Shown here piece after piece: positions 44,238-56,589 of a DNA stretch of 64,000 bases. The DNA lies in NCBI RefSeq assembly GCF_000516985.1, contig NW_006917095.1, forward strand, positions 3,422,942-3,486,941, written 5' to 3'. The notes under the pieces were generated by a model. That model was not told where the DNA came from. It worked only from the letters and a program-made list of their open reading frames with translations, and did no database searches. How positions within the stretch are numbered: the first letter of the stretch is position 1; the number at the start of each line of letters is the position of its first letter. The DNA is from Pestalotiopsis fici W106-1. Lineage: Eukaryota; Ascomycota; Sordariomycetes; Amphisphaeriales; Sporocadaceae. The translations under genes were made by a program, and so were the position numbers.

Positions 44238-45150
44238 CCTAACTTGTCTGTTTGTGCCACCTCTCCTCTTCCCCCTCCCCAGGCCTCTGGGCTGAGGATG
44301 CAATCCCAACGCGGACTTGGCACACCTGCCGTCGCACCGCAAGTCACGGAAAGCTTATTTGTCCTCTGGAGCCAACAGTCTTTTGGACATGGTTCGCGAC
44401 TAAGAAGCATGTGAAAACGGTGAATATCTATGCAAAAAAAAAAATTGACAGCAGCATCTCTGCAGTGCCGAAGTCAGGAAACAGCATCTCCAGTAATCCA
44501 TCTCTTTTGCTTATCAAGTCAAAGATCTTGCAAATTTGAACATCCGATCAATCCATCGTCCTTTACAACAACTCGAAAGCTACGTTGCTCGCTGGGACTG
44601 CCAATGTACCTACCTCCAGTCTGTGCACTAAACCCCCACGCAGTTGGAGGAGAGGAACATTGATCTGGGCCCTTCAAAATGTTACATGTGTACAGTGTGC
44701 CGCCGCCAGACCGACTGTGTCATCCTCCTTCTTGCGCCATTCGCGCTGTGTATTCGCTCATTGCAGTGCCCCCAATTATATAAACGGCGACCTAAGGGAG
44801 GGCCATCATCACCTCACACAATCCGTGTCTTAGCGCCAGGGGGGATTAGATAACCTCCTTGTGCTACATGGTCACAACTTTTTTTTTTTCTCGCTGCGGT
44901 GAGCCGTGATTCAATGAGTCGAGCTGAACTCAGATAAGGCGCATTGCCAGCTTGGCCCCAAATGACATATCCCGGCACTTGCCCGGGCTACATGGTTTGG
45001 TTCTCGGGAGCTAGAAAGGCGGACAGAAGATACAAGGTAGACGATGAACTAGGCAAGGATCATTCGATATATGCAAGTTCCAACACAGACAAGAGGTCTT
45101 GTATACAAAGTTTATAGATAAGACTTGCCTTGCGTACCTGCGCAAACGAG

Positions 45151-45170
45151 TCAGACCGACTCAGACCGAC
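45151..45170. repeat. 10-base tandem pair
   Basis: TCAGACCGAC occurs twice in direct succession. Confidence 0.9.
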
Positions 45171-47024
45171 TCGTCCATTGATGACATCGGGGGTTGGAAA
45201 GACTCAAGCTTCCCGACGAGGCTGTGTTGTTATTCGACTCCCGGAAAGTCCACTCCACATCGTCTTCACCATGGAGATATCTCAGTTTTGCCCCCACGAG
45301 TTGGTGTTTCACGGCTATCGCGAAGAAGCAATCCTTATGAAGGCCCGGCATTGTCCAATCGTAGCTACAGACCTGTTCACCAAGTAAGGATTGTGGCTAC
45401 TTGGATGATTGCCAAAACTAGTGTCGAGTATACTATACATGTGCACAACAGCTAATTGGTACCTACGGACAAATTTCAGAACATTTGGCGGGCGCCTCTA
45501 CCAATTGAATTCGCGTTTATTGTCTCCAACACTGGGTGTCTTGGAAATAAGAACAAGAACATGTAAAGTTCCTAGAACAATTCCCTGACCCGGCTATCGG
45601 ACTTGCCTGACTAGGCAGGGCAGTTGATCATTTGTACTGACTTGCGAAGAGAAGAAAAAAAATTCCATGTACGTGTTGGGTTTCCTTATCAACTTGAACT
45701 CGACTTTATCTACTTGGAAGGCTGAGCTCGAACCCACCACGTCCTACTGCAATGTGAAATCCAAGAACCAATGCCTTGGAGGAAAGTCTTCAAGATCGTA
45801 CGTTGTCGTCCAGTCTCTACAAGTATTGCCCTGCAGCGGGTGTAACCACACGCCAACGGAATCTTACTCAACCTGACGCTTTTCGTAGGGCTCGACCCCC
45901 ACGGCTATTGAGAAAGTGTCCTCAGACTTCTGCAAGAGGGACGGAGGGTTGACTATTTGCGTAAAGAGAATGATACGCCCGAGATGAATTTGTTTCTGGA
46001 TGGATTGTTTGTTCACCAATAGGAAGAGTGCAGTGATAGCACGATGTCTGCACCAGACTGTACTTCAGCCTAGTTGGACGTCTATTTGTGGTCTTTCCGC
46101 AAAAGGTCACGTAGACGATATCGGGCAAATGCTGAAGTTTAAACGGAAACACAAGAAAAGAAAATAATTAAAAGAAACAAAGGTTCCTGATCCGATCCAC
46201 GGAAATGGTTCCTGACTTGCAAGGGATATCAGCTACTCATTTGACCACTGAAGACCTACAAGCAAGGCAAGTTGCATGCCGCAGATCGCTCCAGAACCAG
46301 ATCGTCTCGGGCGCCTCAATTGTTCCCCCACGCGGCGGCCAGCGGCGAGATTAGCAATCGCTTCACCTTGGTCACCCCACGTGCGTTCCACGAGTGGACA
46401 TCGGATGATAATGCTCTGCAAATAGAAACAAACCATTTACCTACTCAGGCAAATGTATGCACCACGTTGCCATCTGGCCTTTTTCTTTCTCTTCCATAGT
46501 TAAAAATGAGCCAGACTTGAAATTCGTGGCAATTTATATCCTCATGGTTCACTTGTTTTTCATGATACACACGTGAGAATGTTACTATCCAATCTACCTA
46601 AACTTGAAGTGTCGGAACAAAGAGATTAAAACAAGAAGGAAAAGAGCCCTGCCTAGAAGAAAAGGAGAATCCATCCCATAAGCATACTGTACCAAATACA
46701 GAGAATATAATTACCGGTGCCGCAATTGGTCATTTACGAATCACTTTCATGGTCTCACCGGGCGGCTACACGCCGTACTTTACCCACCTACTTACCATAA
46801 GCGAGACACGAGAATACTGTTTCGTCAACATCTGTGATTTACCCCGCCAACTGCAAAGATAGAGCACTGCCTTTTTTTTTTTCATCCTCTTTTGCTGCTT
46901 GCTACCCATGGCATTTTCTTTCTGCTAAACAGACATATTTGTGAAGGACAATGTGATCACCATCGACATCTGACCTTTAGCATCCAGCTTTTTTATACTG
47001 AGCCTCAATCTAGAAGCGCTCGGG

Positions 47025-47986
47025 ATGGCCAGTTTTGGAAAAGGGGTGTCGGCGCTTATAGAGACGTATACAAAATGTCTTCGCTTGTTGAAAGCGCTGG
47101 GAGATCACCATTCCGGAGCTGAATCGAGCGGACTTACATTTTCCGAGGTGCAGTCGCTTCGAGGTTCCATAAGATCTGATCGCTCACAAGTGCGCCGCGC
47201 ATACTCATCAAGACTGTCGAAAAGGGGAACGCGCTTGGAGAAGGGTGATTGTATGATGATCGCGGACCTCCTCATGTGTCGGACAAGAAGCTGATTGGAT
47301 CCGTTCTAGCCTGTGCCAAGAGTACACTCCAGCGCATCCTGAAGAGGTTGAAGAATGCCATTCAAAGTCTTCTCAGTCCATCAAAGGCGAAGACCCCGGC
47401 GTTGGACTACGGATCGCTAGTGTCACTGTCGAGTTCGTCTCGAGCCGATACAATCAGGACTATAGACGACCTGTCTAAGCGTCTGAGCTCTGCAAGTCTT
47501 GTACGCCAGAAACACGGATCCAAGCCATATACCTCGCGTCATGACAGTAGACACAGCAGGCGTGTCGACTCAAGAGGGGAATTGCACAATGAAGGAGCCA
47601 AGACTACGGGGTCGCAACGGCTGTCTTCATCGCCACATAGGCCACAGAGAGAAGGCGGCCGGTCTGCAAAATATCCGAAAGAAACCACGAGTGAACATCA
47701 CGGACGCGACCATAGCACTACATCTCTGGTCACAACAATTTCTAGGCAGACTCCGAGTCGTCGAGGGCCAAGCCGTAACTCTTACACCTCAGGGTCGTCT
47801 GGTAGCACCAAACTAGGCGAGATACCCAGTCGTCATCGTCATCGAACCAGAAGAGGCTCGGAAACAAGCTGTCCTGCCTCTCCCTACGATGGGCCGGTCT
47901 ATCCATTACAACCGTATAAGTCTCTTGCGAAGAAGAAGCAGAAGCAGGGACTTTGGAGACGAATCTTGGGTCATGATCAATTTTGA
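47025..47986 (+). CDS. Unrecognised basic, Ser-rich fungal protein, 300 aa
   Basis: Two exons, 47025-47250 and 47310-47986, join in frame across a 59 nt intron (GTATGA donor, CTGAT branch-like word, TAG acceptor). Exon 1 starts MASFGKGVSALIETYTKCL and has a helical, charged segment (SDRSQVRRAYSSRLSKRG). Exon 2 continues with CAKSTLQRILKRLKNAIQSL, then SRADTIRTIDDLSKRLSSAS; these amphipathic helices look like the conserved core. The remaining 150 residues are a disordered Arg/Ser/His-rich tail ending KKQKQGLWRRILGHDQF. I recall this layout as a common uncharacterised type in Sordariomycetes, with no assigned function. Without the intron the frame would be broken, which supports the splice model. 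Confidence 0.75.
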
Positions 47987-48784
47987 AGCAACCGGGTCGT
48001 CTTCTTTTCAAGCATCCGATTCAAGATAAAACCACATTTTACATATGACTCGGATCAAAAATTAAAATAATTAAAATCCACTCGTATACTCAGTTTTGGT
48101 TATAGGCCTTTATTTGAAAAAAAAAAAAAAACGGTTTGCAGTAGAGGGATTGGAGTATATTAATTCCTATATGCAATAATGAAATTTGTACACCGTTATA
48201 TGCTCTTCTTTCTTAATTACATTTAAACAATCTGGTTGTCTAAGCTGGAATTTCATATTCACTATATAACAACGATGATACATAGCTTGATCCTCGTTTG
48301 CAGTTTAACATACACAGTTGAGGTATAGAAAGAATGTACTATTAATACTACAGTAGCACATGTGTGACTTGGGTAGTAGGTTGTAGTGGTAGGCATGAAA
48401 TACCGACACACAAGATCTAATTCACAATTACTAGCTATGCCAGTTTTTGTGGGTTTGGTCTGCTTTTTTTGGTGGGGTGAAAAGGTAGACAGGCCCCACC
48501 ATGCATCCATCATCCAATCGCCCGCTTAGTAGGTACCCAATCCACGTAGAGGAAGAGCAGCAGCAACTCACACGAGCCCCTCTCATCATCCCGTTGGGAG
48601 CACAACCGACACACACGGCCTAGAATACAAGTCAAAGTGACGGCAGGAGGCAGCCTAGAGGAACAAGAAGCTGCAAAAGTCTCTCTAGCCGCAGTCTCTT
48701 TGTCGATTGGTTTCCGTGTTCGAGGAGATCATGTTATTATAACCAGCGACGCCCACCCACCAAAACCCCCCCCAAAGCGCCGCC
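47987..48784. other. Intergenic, no gene seen
   Basis: AT-rich 3' flank of the basic protein gene, with a long A run near 48117-48132, then the SRP72 promoter. No coding signature. Confidence 0.5.
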
Positions 48785-50802
48785 ATGTCCTCAGATCCAG
48801 CTGCAGCGCTCACGTCGCTGTTGCGCGCCTCTTCGATTCAGGACCACGACGAGATCCTCAAAGCTGCCAATGCTGCCATCAAGGCCTCCAAGTCCAACAT
48901 TCAAGCCCACCATACCCGCGTTGTCGCCCTGCTCAAGCTCGACCGCTTCGACGATGCCCTCCGAGCTCTGGCCGACGGTGGCGACAAGCTCGAGCAGGAG
49001 TGCTTGGTCGAAAAGGCATATGCCTTGTACAAATCTGGAAAGCTAAACGAAGCCGAAGAGACGATAAAATTGGTTAGCCCCGCCACCAGAACATCTCGCC
49101 ATCTCGCCGGCCAGATTGCCTATCGAGCCGAGAAGTTCCGGGACGCTGCCCAGGTCTACCGTGAGCTGGCGACACAAGGCGATGGCATCCCCGGGGAGGA
49201 AAATGACCTCAACATCAATACTCTCGCCACGAGCGCGCAGCTCCAATGGAATGGCCTGGGCCACTTGGTCGACGAGGAGCACAAGCAGCCTTCGCGCGAA
49301 GATCTCGAGGCTTTCGAGACAGCTTATAATGCTGCTTGCGGCTGTGTTGCACGAGGTGACCTGAGCAAAGCGTCCGTTTTGCTAAAGCGAGCAAGAGACC
49401 TCTGTGAAGCGAGCGAGGAATTATCCGAAGAGGAGAAGAAGGCAGAGCTCTTTTCCCTCCTTATTCAGCACGCCTACGTTCTTACAAGACTCGGCAAGGA
49501 GGCTGACGCAATTGCTCTTCAGAAGTCCCTGATCTTATCCGAGTAAGTACCCGTCATGGCCACGAGCAGCGCCGGTGGCTCCCTTTTGACTGAACCGTCC
49601 CTAGGATCACGGAACCTTCGTCGCGGGTTCTTGCGCAAAATAACCAGACCGCCGTAGCGTCCGAACCCCAGAATCCGTACCTCACTCAGCGCTGGCTCGA
49701 ATCGACCTCAGAGCTCTCTGGAAATGACAAGCTTTTCGGGTATCAGGCAGCCATACTGCGGAGGAACCAACTGGCCCTGAGTCTACAAATGCAAAAGTTT
49801 GACGGAGTTGCCAAGTCAACCAACAAGCAGATCCAACAAACGCCCACGCCGACGGCCTCTTCAGAGATCGCAGGCCTAGGCGTGGTCAATGCAGCCGCCC
49901 ATGCCCACCTTGATACCGGAAAGGCCGCCATCAAGGAGATCCTGCCCATGCTCGAGAAGCGCCCTGCCGACATTGGGCTCCTGCTAACAATAATTCAACT
50001 CTATGTCCAGACCAAGAACCCCGGCCCGGCTCTTGGACTGCTCGAGGCGTTCTTGAAGCGGATCGAGCAGGCCACCACACCTGATCATAACGATGTTCGG
50101 TTCTCGCCCGGACTAGTCGCTGTCACCGTGGCAGTGTACCGCTTGTTTGGGCGACAAAACTCGGTGCGGACCGAGCTGGCAAGGGCAGCTACGCACTGGA
50201 AGTCGCGGGCCAAGGACGATGCGCCTTCATCCCTGCTTCGAGAGGCAGGTGTTGAACTGCTGAAATCCTCAAACACAGAGGATCTGGCGCTCGCAGGTGC
50301 AACCTTTGAGGACCTGGCTGCGAACCCCACCAATGACACGATCGCAGCAGCAGGACTCGTCGCGTCTTTTGCCACTACTGACTACGCCAAGATTGAGCCC
50401 TACCTCAACAAACTGACTCCGGTGGACAAGCTCACATCCGGTACCGACATCCAGGCCTTGATTAATGCTGGCGTAGCATCAGTAGCGACAGCTTCGACGC
50501 AGGGAACAAAGCGACCGGCCGACGCTGAACCTCAGAAACCACACAAGAGGTTCAGGAAGAAGAAGCTCCCCAAGGATTATGAGGAAGGCAAGGAGCCGGA
50601 CCCAGAACGCTGGCTCCCTCTGCGGGACCGCAGCACGTACCGGCCCAAGGGTAAGAAGGGCAAGAAGCGCGCCCAGGAGGCGACCCAGGGCGGAGTCGTC
50701 AAGGAGCAGGAGACCCTGGAGCTTGTAGGCGGTGCTGGTGCCGTCAAGGTTGAGAAGGCAGCAGGAGGCGGCGGAAAGAAGAAGAATAAGAAGAAGAAAT
50801 GA
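48785..50802 (+). CDS. srp72: Signal recognition particle subunit SRP72
   Basis: Two exons, 48785-49542 and 49605-50802, join across a 62 nt intron to 651 residues. The start lies in a strong context (CGCCATGTC). The N-terminal two thirds are TPR-like helical repeats (for example HHTRVVALLKLDRFDDALRA, KAYALYKSGKLNEAEETIKL, AHAHLDTGKAAIKEILPML). The C-terminus has the SRP72 RNA-binding segment (KRFRKKKLPKDYEEGKEPDP then ERWLPLRDRSTYRPK) and ends in a Lys-rich tail. With SRP68 it binds SRP RNA and takes part in targeting ribosomes to the endoplasmic reticulum. Length and motif order fit the family. The upstream basic protein gene is on the same strand, 0.8 kb away. Confidence 0.93.
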
Positions 50803-51973
50803 GCGATGTGCCAACGGCCGTACAGAGGATGGGGCGTATTCGCTGGTCGCTGGTGGTCTGTTGATACTAGACAGGCAAGCCGCACCTTTCCACTTTTCTG
50901 GGCTTTGGAGGATATATAGCGGCCATTAAAGATGCGTCATATGTATCAATATATTCACTTCCTCGATCCTCTGTTCCCTAAGACATCATCCATAGTTTTG
51001 ACTTTTCCGACTCTCGTTTACATTCAACAACAACTGGCTCACTATCCACATGAGAAAGGAAACCTACACCCGAATATTACACATGTCAAGTAAATCAACA
51101 ACGTCACGAGGGGACAAGGCAAACCCTGCCAACTTTACCAGCAAGATGGTGCTATTCGGGAAGTCTACCAAGCTCCTCGAGTCCGGTAGTCTTTTGACAT
51201 CTTCGGAGGCTACAGAAGGTATCTTTTGAGTACACATTGAGTCGATGAGCCTCTTTATAGGGAGTGTCTTATGCATGCCTCTTTCAAGGGGCTCAAAATG
51301 ACCATACTAGATGCATATTACAGTGCTTCCTGGATTACCCGAGCGCATACACTTCTTTATATATATTTAGTTCAATGCCCCATTAGGCCATAGTCAGCAT
51401 ATTGTCACTGATACAGTGTGTAGGAAGCCATGTGGTAATAACCTAGGTGTTGGTCAACACAATATCTTTAAATTCATGCAACGGCTTGAATCTAGTCTAG
51501 ATCTTCCTACTTTGGCGCGTAAACACTCAAGTCACAATTTTCGTAGCATGACCCGTGGGATGAAGAGTGCCTATAAGTCTGGAATTCTTCGTTGTTGATA
51601 TAAGTCTTATGGGGAGGGGGGAAAAGGGCCCCAACAACTATATCAAGAATCTGATTCCATGACCAAGCCAAGACAGCCAAGATAGTTAAATATACATGTA
51701 CATGGATATCGTTTTAAGTTGGCCTACTAAAGGGTGACGCCTCGCTTGTATAAGGTACTCTTTACCCTGACCGCATGTGTCCTGTACACCCGATTTTTGT
51801 TTTTTGTGTTCCGTCCCGTCCCATCGACCCCCAGCAGCAGGAAGAAAGCACGCTCTCGAAACCAAAAGGAAACTAAAATGCCATCGCTAAATGCTTTTCA
51901 TACCAGATCTAGACCGCTCGACATGGTGGGGAAAGGTGAGAGAATAGCTCGAAATTTCAGTGTATTAGATGGA
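50803..51973. other. Intergenic between convergent genes, no gene seen
   Basis: 3' flanks of SRP72 and the Sec7 gene. AT-rich in the middle; no supportable feature. Confidence 0.5.
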
Positions 51974-54900
51974 TCAAGCACCGACGCTTTGCGCCGGAGG
52001 ACTGAACCGTTCGTGTTCGTGTGCATGCTGCGTACCAGCTTCTTCTTCATCATCCTCGTCCTCGTCTTCGGAAACTTCTTCCACTGGCGAGCTTGGTGGT
52101 TCCGGCGTGAAGTAGACGGATTGCTTTGACTGCGCCCGCGCACGCCGTGCCGACAAATCGTCATCATCACCAGACCCATCTTCAACTGGTGGCAGAGGAG
52201 TGCGTCGACCATCAGAGAAGCTGACGGCGGCATCGCTATCATCATCAGACGGCACGACCAGACCACCTGAGGCTACCCGATGGGCATTCTGCGCCGACGA
52301 GTATTTCCGGTGCAGCTCGCGGAAGGATCTAGCCGTGGCAGTGCTTGCACTGGCAGCCGATTCTCTTCTTTCCTTCGTCAAGGACATGGCCCCGAGAATA
52401 GATTCCGCGTCGTCATCGGCGCTAAGTGGCGACGTTGTCAACTCTTCCGAAAGGGGTTGCTTCCGCTGGCGGATATGCTCGTTGGAAGACATGCCCTGCA
52501 AATCTGAGCCAAAGTTGACGACAGATGCCTTCTTGCCGTGCAAAGTAAAGCTTCCTGTACCACGGGTAAGTACATCGTCCCGAGCCATGTCATCAGCGAT
52601 GGCACCACTGGAAGCCGAGTCGTGACCTTTCTTGCTACGATGGTGCGCAAGATGGCCAGTACTTTCTCGCAAAGTCCTCTGGAGACTCCGTCGTATCTTG
52701 CTGCGTTCTGTCCGATCCTTGTCGGATGCAGAAATGCTACTGCGCTTATGGCGCTCCGGCGTATCCTCGCCCCTAGAGGATCCTGGTCTGTCTGAGGTTC
52801 TGGAAAGCTGAGTATCCAACAATCCAGCTTGCTCAAGGACCTGTCGTTCGTTCGCGTCTTCCTCATTGAGCTCATCGTATGGCGTTCTCTCAGGATCGGA
52901 GCCTGGGCTAGATATCTGCCTCGGTGGTGACATCGCAGCCATTGCACTGGACGCCGCGCTCGACACCGATGCCTTTCTAGGCTTGGTAGTCTCGCTGTGA
53001 GGCTGCGTCGATCCTAGGGTGGGTTGCGGTTTTGGGAAGACTGGGGTTGTGGCACTCGTGGGTGGCGTTTGGAAGACCTCGGTCATGGGCGATTCTCCGT
53101 CGTTCTGGGCAACATCTCCTGAAGCCAGCGCCAACGAGAGGGGCGCGGGGGCGCGGGGACTTTGCTGCATTGTGTTATGGGAGCTTGCTAAGGATTCTTT
53201 GTGCTTTAGTGATGGACCGTCAGACGCTACTGAAGGTTCGTGCTCGGAATCTTCAAGGTCGCCATTGATGTGTTTATCCTCTTCCAGGTCCAAGAGGAGA
53301 ATGTCCATATGGCATTTGAGGCGCCAGATCTCGGTGCGGGACCACCTGAGCTGGGCAATGATCTTGGCAGCACCTGTTCGCACTTGTTCGCGAGTTTTCT
53401 CCTGAATCGGTGCCAGCAGAAGTAAATGCCTGGCATTTCTCAGCTGATCATCCAGCTGCTTCTGCGCAGCTTGCAGCTTGTCCTCGCCCTCGGCTATCCG
53501 CTCGCTCATCATGAAGCGACGAGCAGCTAGGATGTCATGTGCCATTTGATGGTCGATGCGACTCCTGTTGATGCTGACCTCCCCTGTTGGAGTCTGAATC
53601 ACCTGCGTCACCTCGCTGCTGTCCAATCTCCGAATTGCGCGGCGCCCCTGCCCTTCGAGGTTCCCCCCGACTACGCCACGCATACGCACACCTGAAGTCC
53701 TGAAGGCTGCGGCATAATTGAGTTTTGCGAGCCAGTCATTTCTATCATCCTCATCATGGGCGAGGAGGACCTCTTCAAAGCCACCATGGCGGACATAGAC
53801 AAACGCATTCTTGTGTTTCTTATATGACTGGTCAAATAGTGCAACCGCTCCCTCAGTAGACATAAGCGCGTCTGGCTTGAAACTCTCCAGTGGTGGTTTG
53901 AAGATCAGGGGGATGCCGTCGTTGCCGGACTTGACATGTGTTTCGTATTGGTGGACGAGACTCTTGACCCAGGCCGTATTGCGGAAAAAGTAAAGCTGCG
54001 CACCGGTCAGGATAGCACCCCATTCTTGCCATGGCGATCTCGTCTTCTTCTTCTTGGCGTCTTTCCTCCACAATGTGCCCACTTTGGTGACTTTGATGTC
54101 CACGATGCCAGGTTCAGCTTCCTGAGGATTGGATAATGTCTTTTCAGTCATGAACGCGTCAGGCCTAGACCGCGCCGACACGATTTGTAACACACCGGTC
54201 TTGAAGAAAGTCTTCTGGAGCTCTTTGATATTCAACTCTTTGGCGGTACCGATGTAGTTGTAGTGCTCTTCCAGTGGCATTTGATCCTTTAGTGGTGGCC
54301 TCAGTGTGTCAAGTTTGCCATCAAGAATTAGGGTGTATGGATCTATCGGGTCTCTAGCTCTTTTCGGAGCCTCTGTCGCACCGTTAGGAAACATGACCTT
54401 CTTTTTCGTCTTGTTGCCGGCTACTGGATCCCCGTTGATGTCAAAGTCATCCTCGACATGAATGAAGGGGGTATACGTAATGTTATCGTAGAAACACTCA
54501 AGTACGTCATCAAATATCCCCTCGCCTCGGGTATTCTTGAGGTAATCCGCCTTCTGCATCTTGTACTTGTTGTTCCTGTTGAATACGTCGGTATGCAGAA
54601 TGAGAAGCGAGAATGCCACGAAATAGGCTTGGTCGGGGCTTGAGTAGATTCCTGGGTTGCACTCGTGGTATCTATTCGCAAAAGCTTGCAGGCACCTATC
54701 AATTTGCTGTGTCTCTTTGGGCAATTCGGCTTCCATAAGTAGCTTTCTTATGGCCATGTCCATGGGCTGCTCAAAAAACCCAAACGTCCGCATGTAACTC
54801 CGTAGTACGGAGGCAGACCAAGGGTCTGATCCCTTGGATAGTGCGCTGGCGATCACTCCGCGGTTCAGTACGTCTTCCAGACGCGCGAGGTATTTGGCTG

Positions 54901-56477
54901 GGGTATCGTCTTCGCGCCGCTCTGGTAGCACAACCGATTCTCGTTCTCTCGGAAGTTGTAGCGAGTTGTTTTTTGATGTGAGCGACCCTGGTGTGGCTGG
55001 AGTCAAATTGCCAGGGCGGCCAAGATCAGGATTGTTGCGCAATCGACCGAGTCCCAAAAGATCACCAAAGCTTTTACGACCAATTGAGGTTGAAGTACGT
55101 GCAGTTCCGGGGAACGGATGATCCTCTGAGTTCCTGCCCAAGGAACTCATTGTGGATGATCTCTCTCGCAAACCAAGTTGAGCTCGCGTTGGCGAGCCCT
55201 GGCCCGAGTTCCGTGACCCGGGGCGAAACAGGGCCGTAGCAGGTGATCCGGGAGCTCTGCTTGACGAGCCGAACGAGGGCGATGCGACGGGAGTGTAACG
55301 TCCATTGCCTGTTGAAGGTCGTTGCGTGCTTGTAGCTGGCACATTACTCAAGGACGTGTTCGATATTGTGGGCTGTAAGGTAGAATTCTTCCGCTGCTGT
55401 GGGAGATGTGCCAGAGGAAACATTGGTTCTGGCTGTTTGTGTTTCCGGCGGCCGAGGCGAAATATGTTGCTGCTTGTCGAGCTGGTATTCGTCACAGGAG
55501 CCGTATTGCCAAAGCCACCACTGTGTTCCCCCGAGCTAGCCTCGGACCTCTCTGACTCAGAGAGGCGATTTGCAGGTAAAGATAGTGCAGAATTTCCTTG
55601 GTCGGTGTTGCGTGGTCCTGGGTGTGACTTCGAGCTATATGGTCGCGGCCGGGAGTCTTGAAACGACACATTTTGTTTGTTACGGGCTTCTAGAACCTCT
55701 TCCACTACACCGGCCATGGATTTTCTCCTATCCTTCTTGCCAAGACCAACGCCCAAGTGGCCTCCATCCTGGCTGGGTCTTGGCAATTCGCCGGAACGAC
55801 GAATCTTGATTGGGAGCTTCATACGAGACTTCTTGGGACTCTTGCTGGAATCGATGGTGGGAGCAGTTGTGATTATTGCAGGGGCTGTCGTTGTTGCACT
55901 ACATGTCAGTGAATCAAGCCGGCTGTAGAAGTCTCACCCTGTAGCAAGAGCGACCATGTAAAGGAGAGAACATACGCTGTGTTGGTAATGGCGGCGGCTT
56001 CTCGGCCAGCTGTTGTTGCCTCATCCGCAAGGACAGTTGCGAGTCAGATGCATTCCGGAACCTCAACATGGAGAAACGACGGTGCTTGGGTGTTTCCTCC
56101 TGGATCGGCGGGGATTCTGGACGGTCGAATGGGTCTTCACTCGGACGGCCGATGGACATGGACGTAGATAGCGAAGGCATATTTGATTCGAACGAGTTGT
56201 TCTCGTCGTTGGTGGTGTCATCTGTCCTGCTTCTCTCCCCATTGACTGGATCGGTGGCGCCGTTTGCGGCTGTGAAGCTGTCGACCGAAGTCCGTCTGTG
56301 GCCATTTGCTGCTGCGTTGGGATCGAGAAGATCGTTGCCAAGCGACTTGCGCGGAGCTGATGGCTTGGGCTTGAAAGGAGCCAGACCCGACTGAGACGGG
56401 GGGTCGGGTTCAATAAAGGTATGTCGTCGCATGTCATTTTCGCTAGCCATGACGCCGCGACGGCGCAGGAACGGCAT
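51974..56477 (-). CDS. ARF guanine-nucleotide exchange factor, Sec7-PH (Syt1-like)
   Basis: Two exons, 56477-55976 and 55884-51974, give 1470 residues. The donor is canonical (GTATGT); the acceptor CAG at 55885 is chosen because it alone keeps the frame, joining PPPLPTQ to PAIITTAPT. The N-terminal about 480 residues are Ser/Pro-rich and disordered, with a conserved block RRFSMLRFRNASDSQLS. The Sec7 domain spans about 500-636 and contains LPKETQQIDRCLQAFANRYH; Glu558 fits the catalytic glutamate finger, and SLLILHTDVFNRNNKYKM is the second Sec7 signature. A PH domain follows (about 766-903; WQEWGAILTGAQLYFFRN). Then come a coiled coil (about 960-1040) and a disordered acidic C-terminus. The family activates ARF GTPases in Golgi traffic. 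Syt1-like is the closest layout I know. Confidence 0.88.
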
Positions 56478-56558
56478 GTCGAAAACTCAAGGGGGGTTGT
56501 CGAGACTGGGAGATGGGACCAGATGGGTCGTATAGGGAGGTGGTCAGGGTCTTCGGGA

Positions 56559-56589
<31 letters not shown>

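Larger units (their letters stand above)
40012..47024. other. 7 kb region without a supportable gene
   Basis: This stretch has only short frames without recognisable domains. It holds a GT microsatellite (40218-40243), TGAT repeats (41250-41270), a cluster of GGTAGGTA/TACCTACC words at 41040-41260, a 27-base A run (44211-44237) and a 10-base tandem pair TCAGACCGAC at 45151-45170. It may be regulatory, noncoding, or decayed repeat; nothing decides between these. Confidence 0.5.

Noticed and set aside
47025..47300. Frameshift or pseudogene in the basic protein gene
   Set aside because: A 59 nt GT..AG intron with a branch-like word restores the frame exactly.
55885..55975. Sec7 gene acceptor at the earlier TAG (about 55912)
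   Set aside because: It puts exon 2 in a frame with an immediate stop; the CAG at 55885 keeps the frame and family-like residues.
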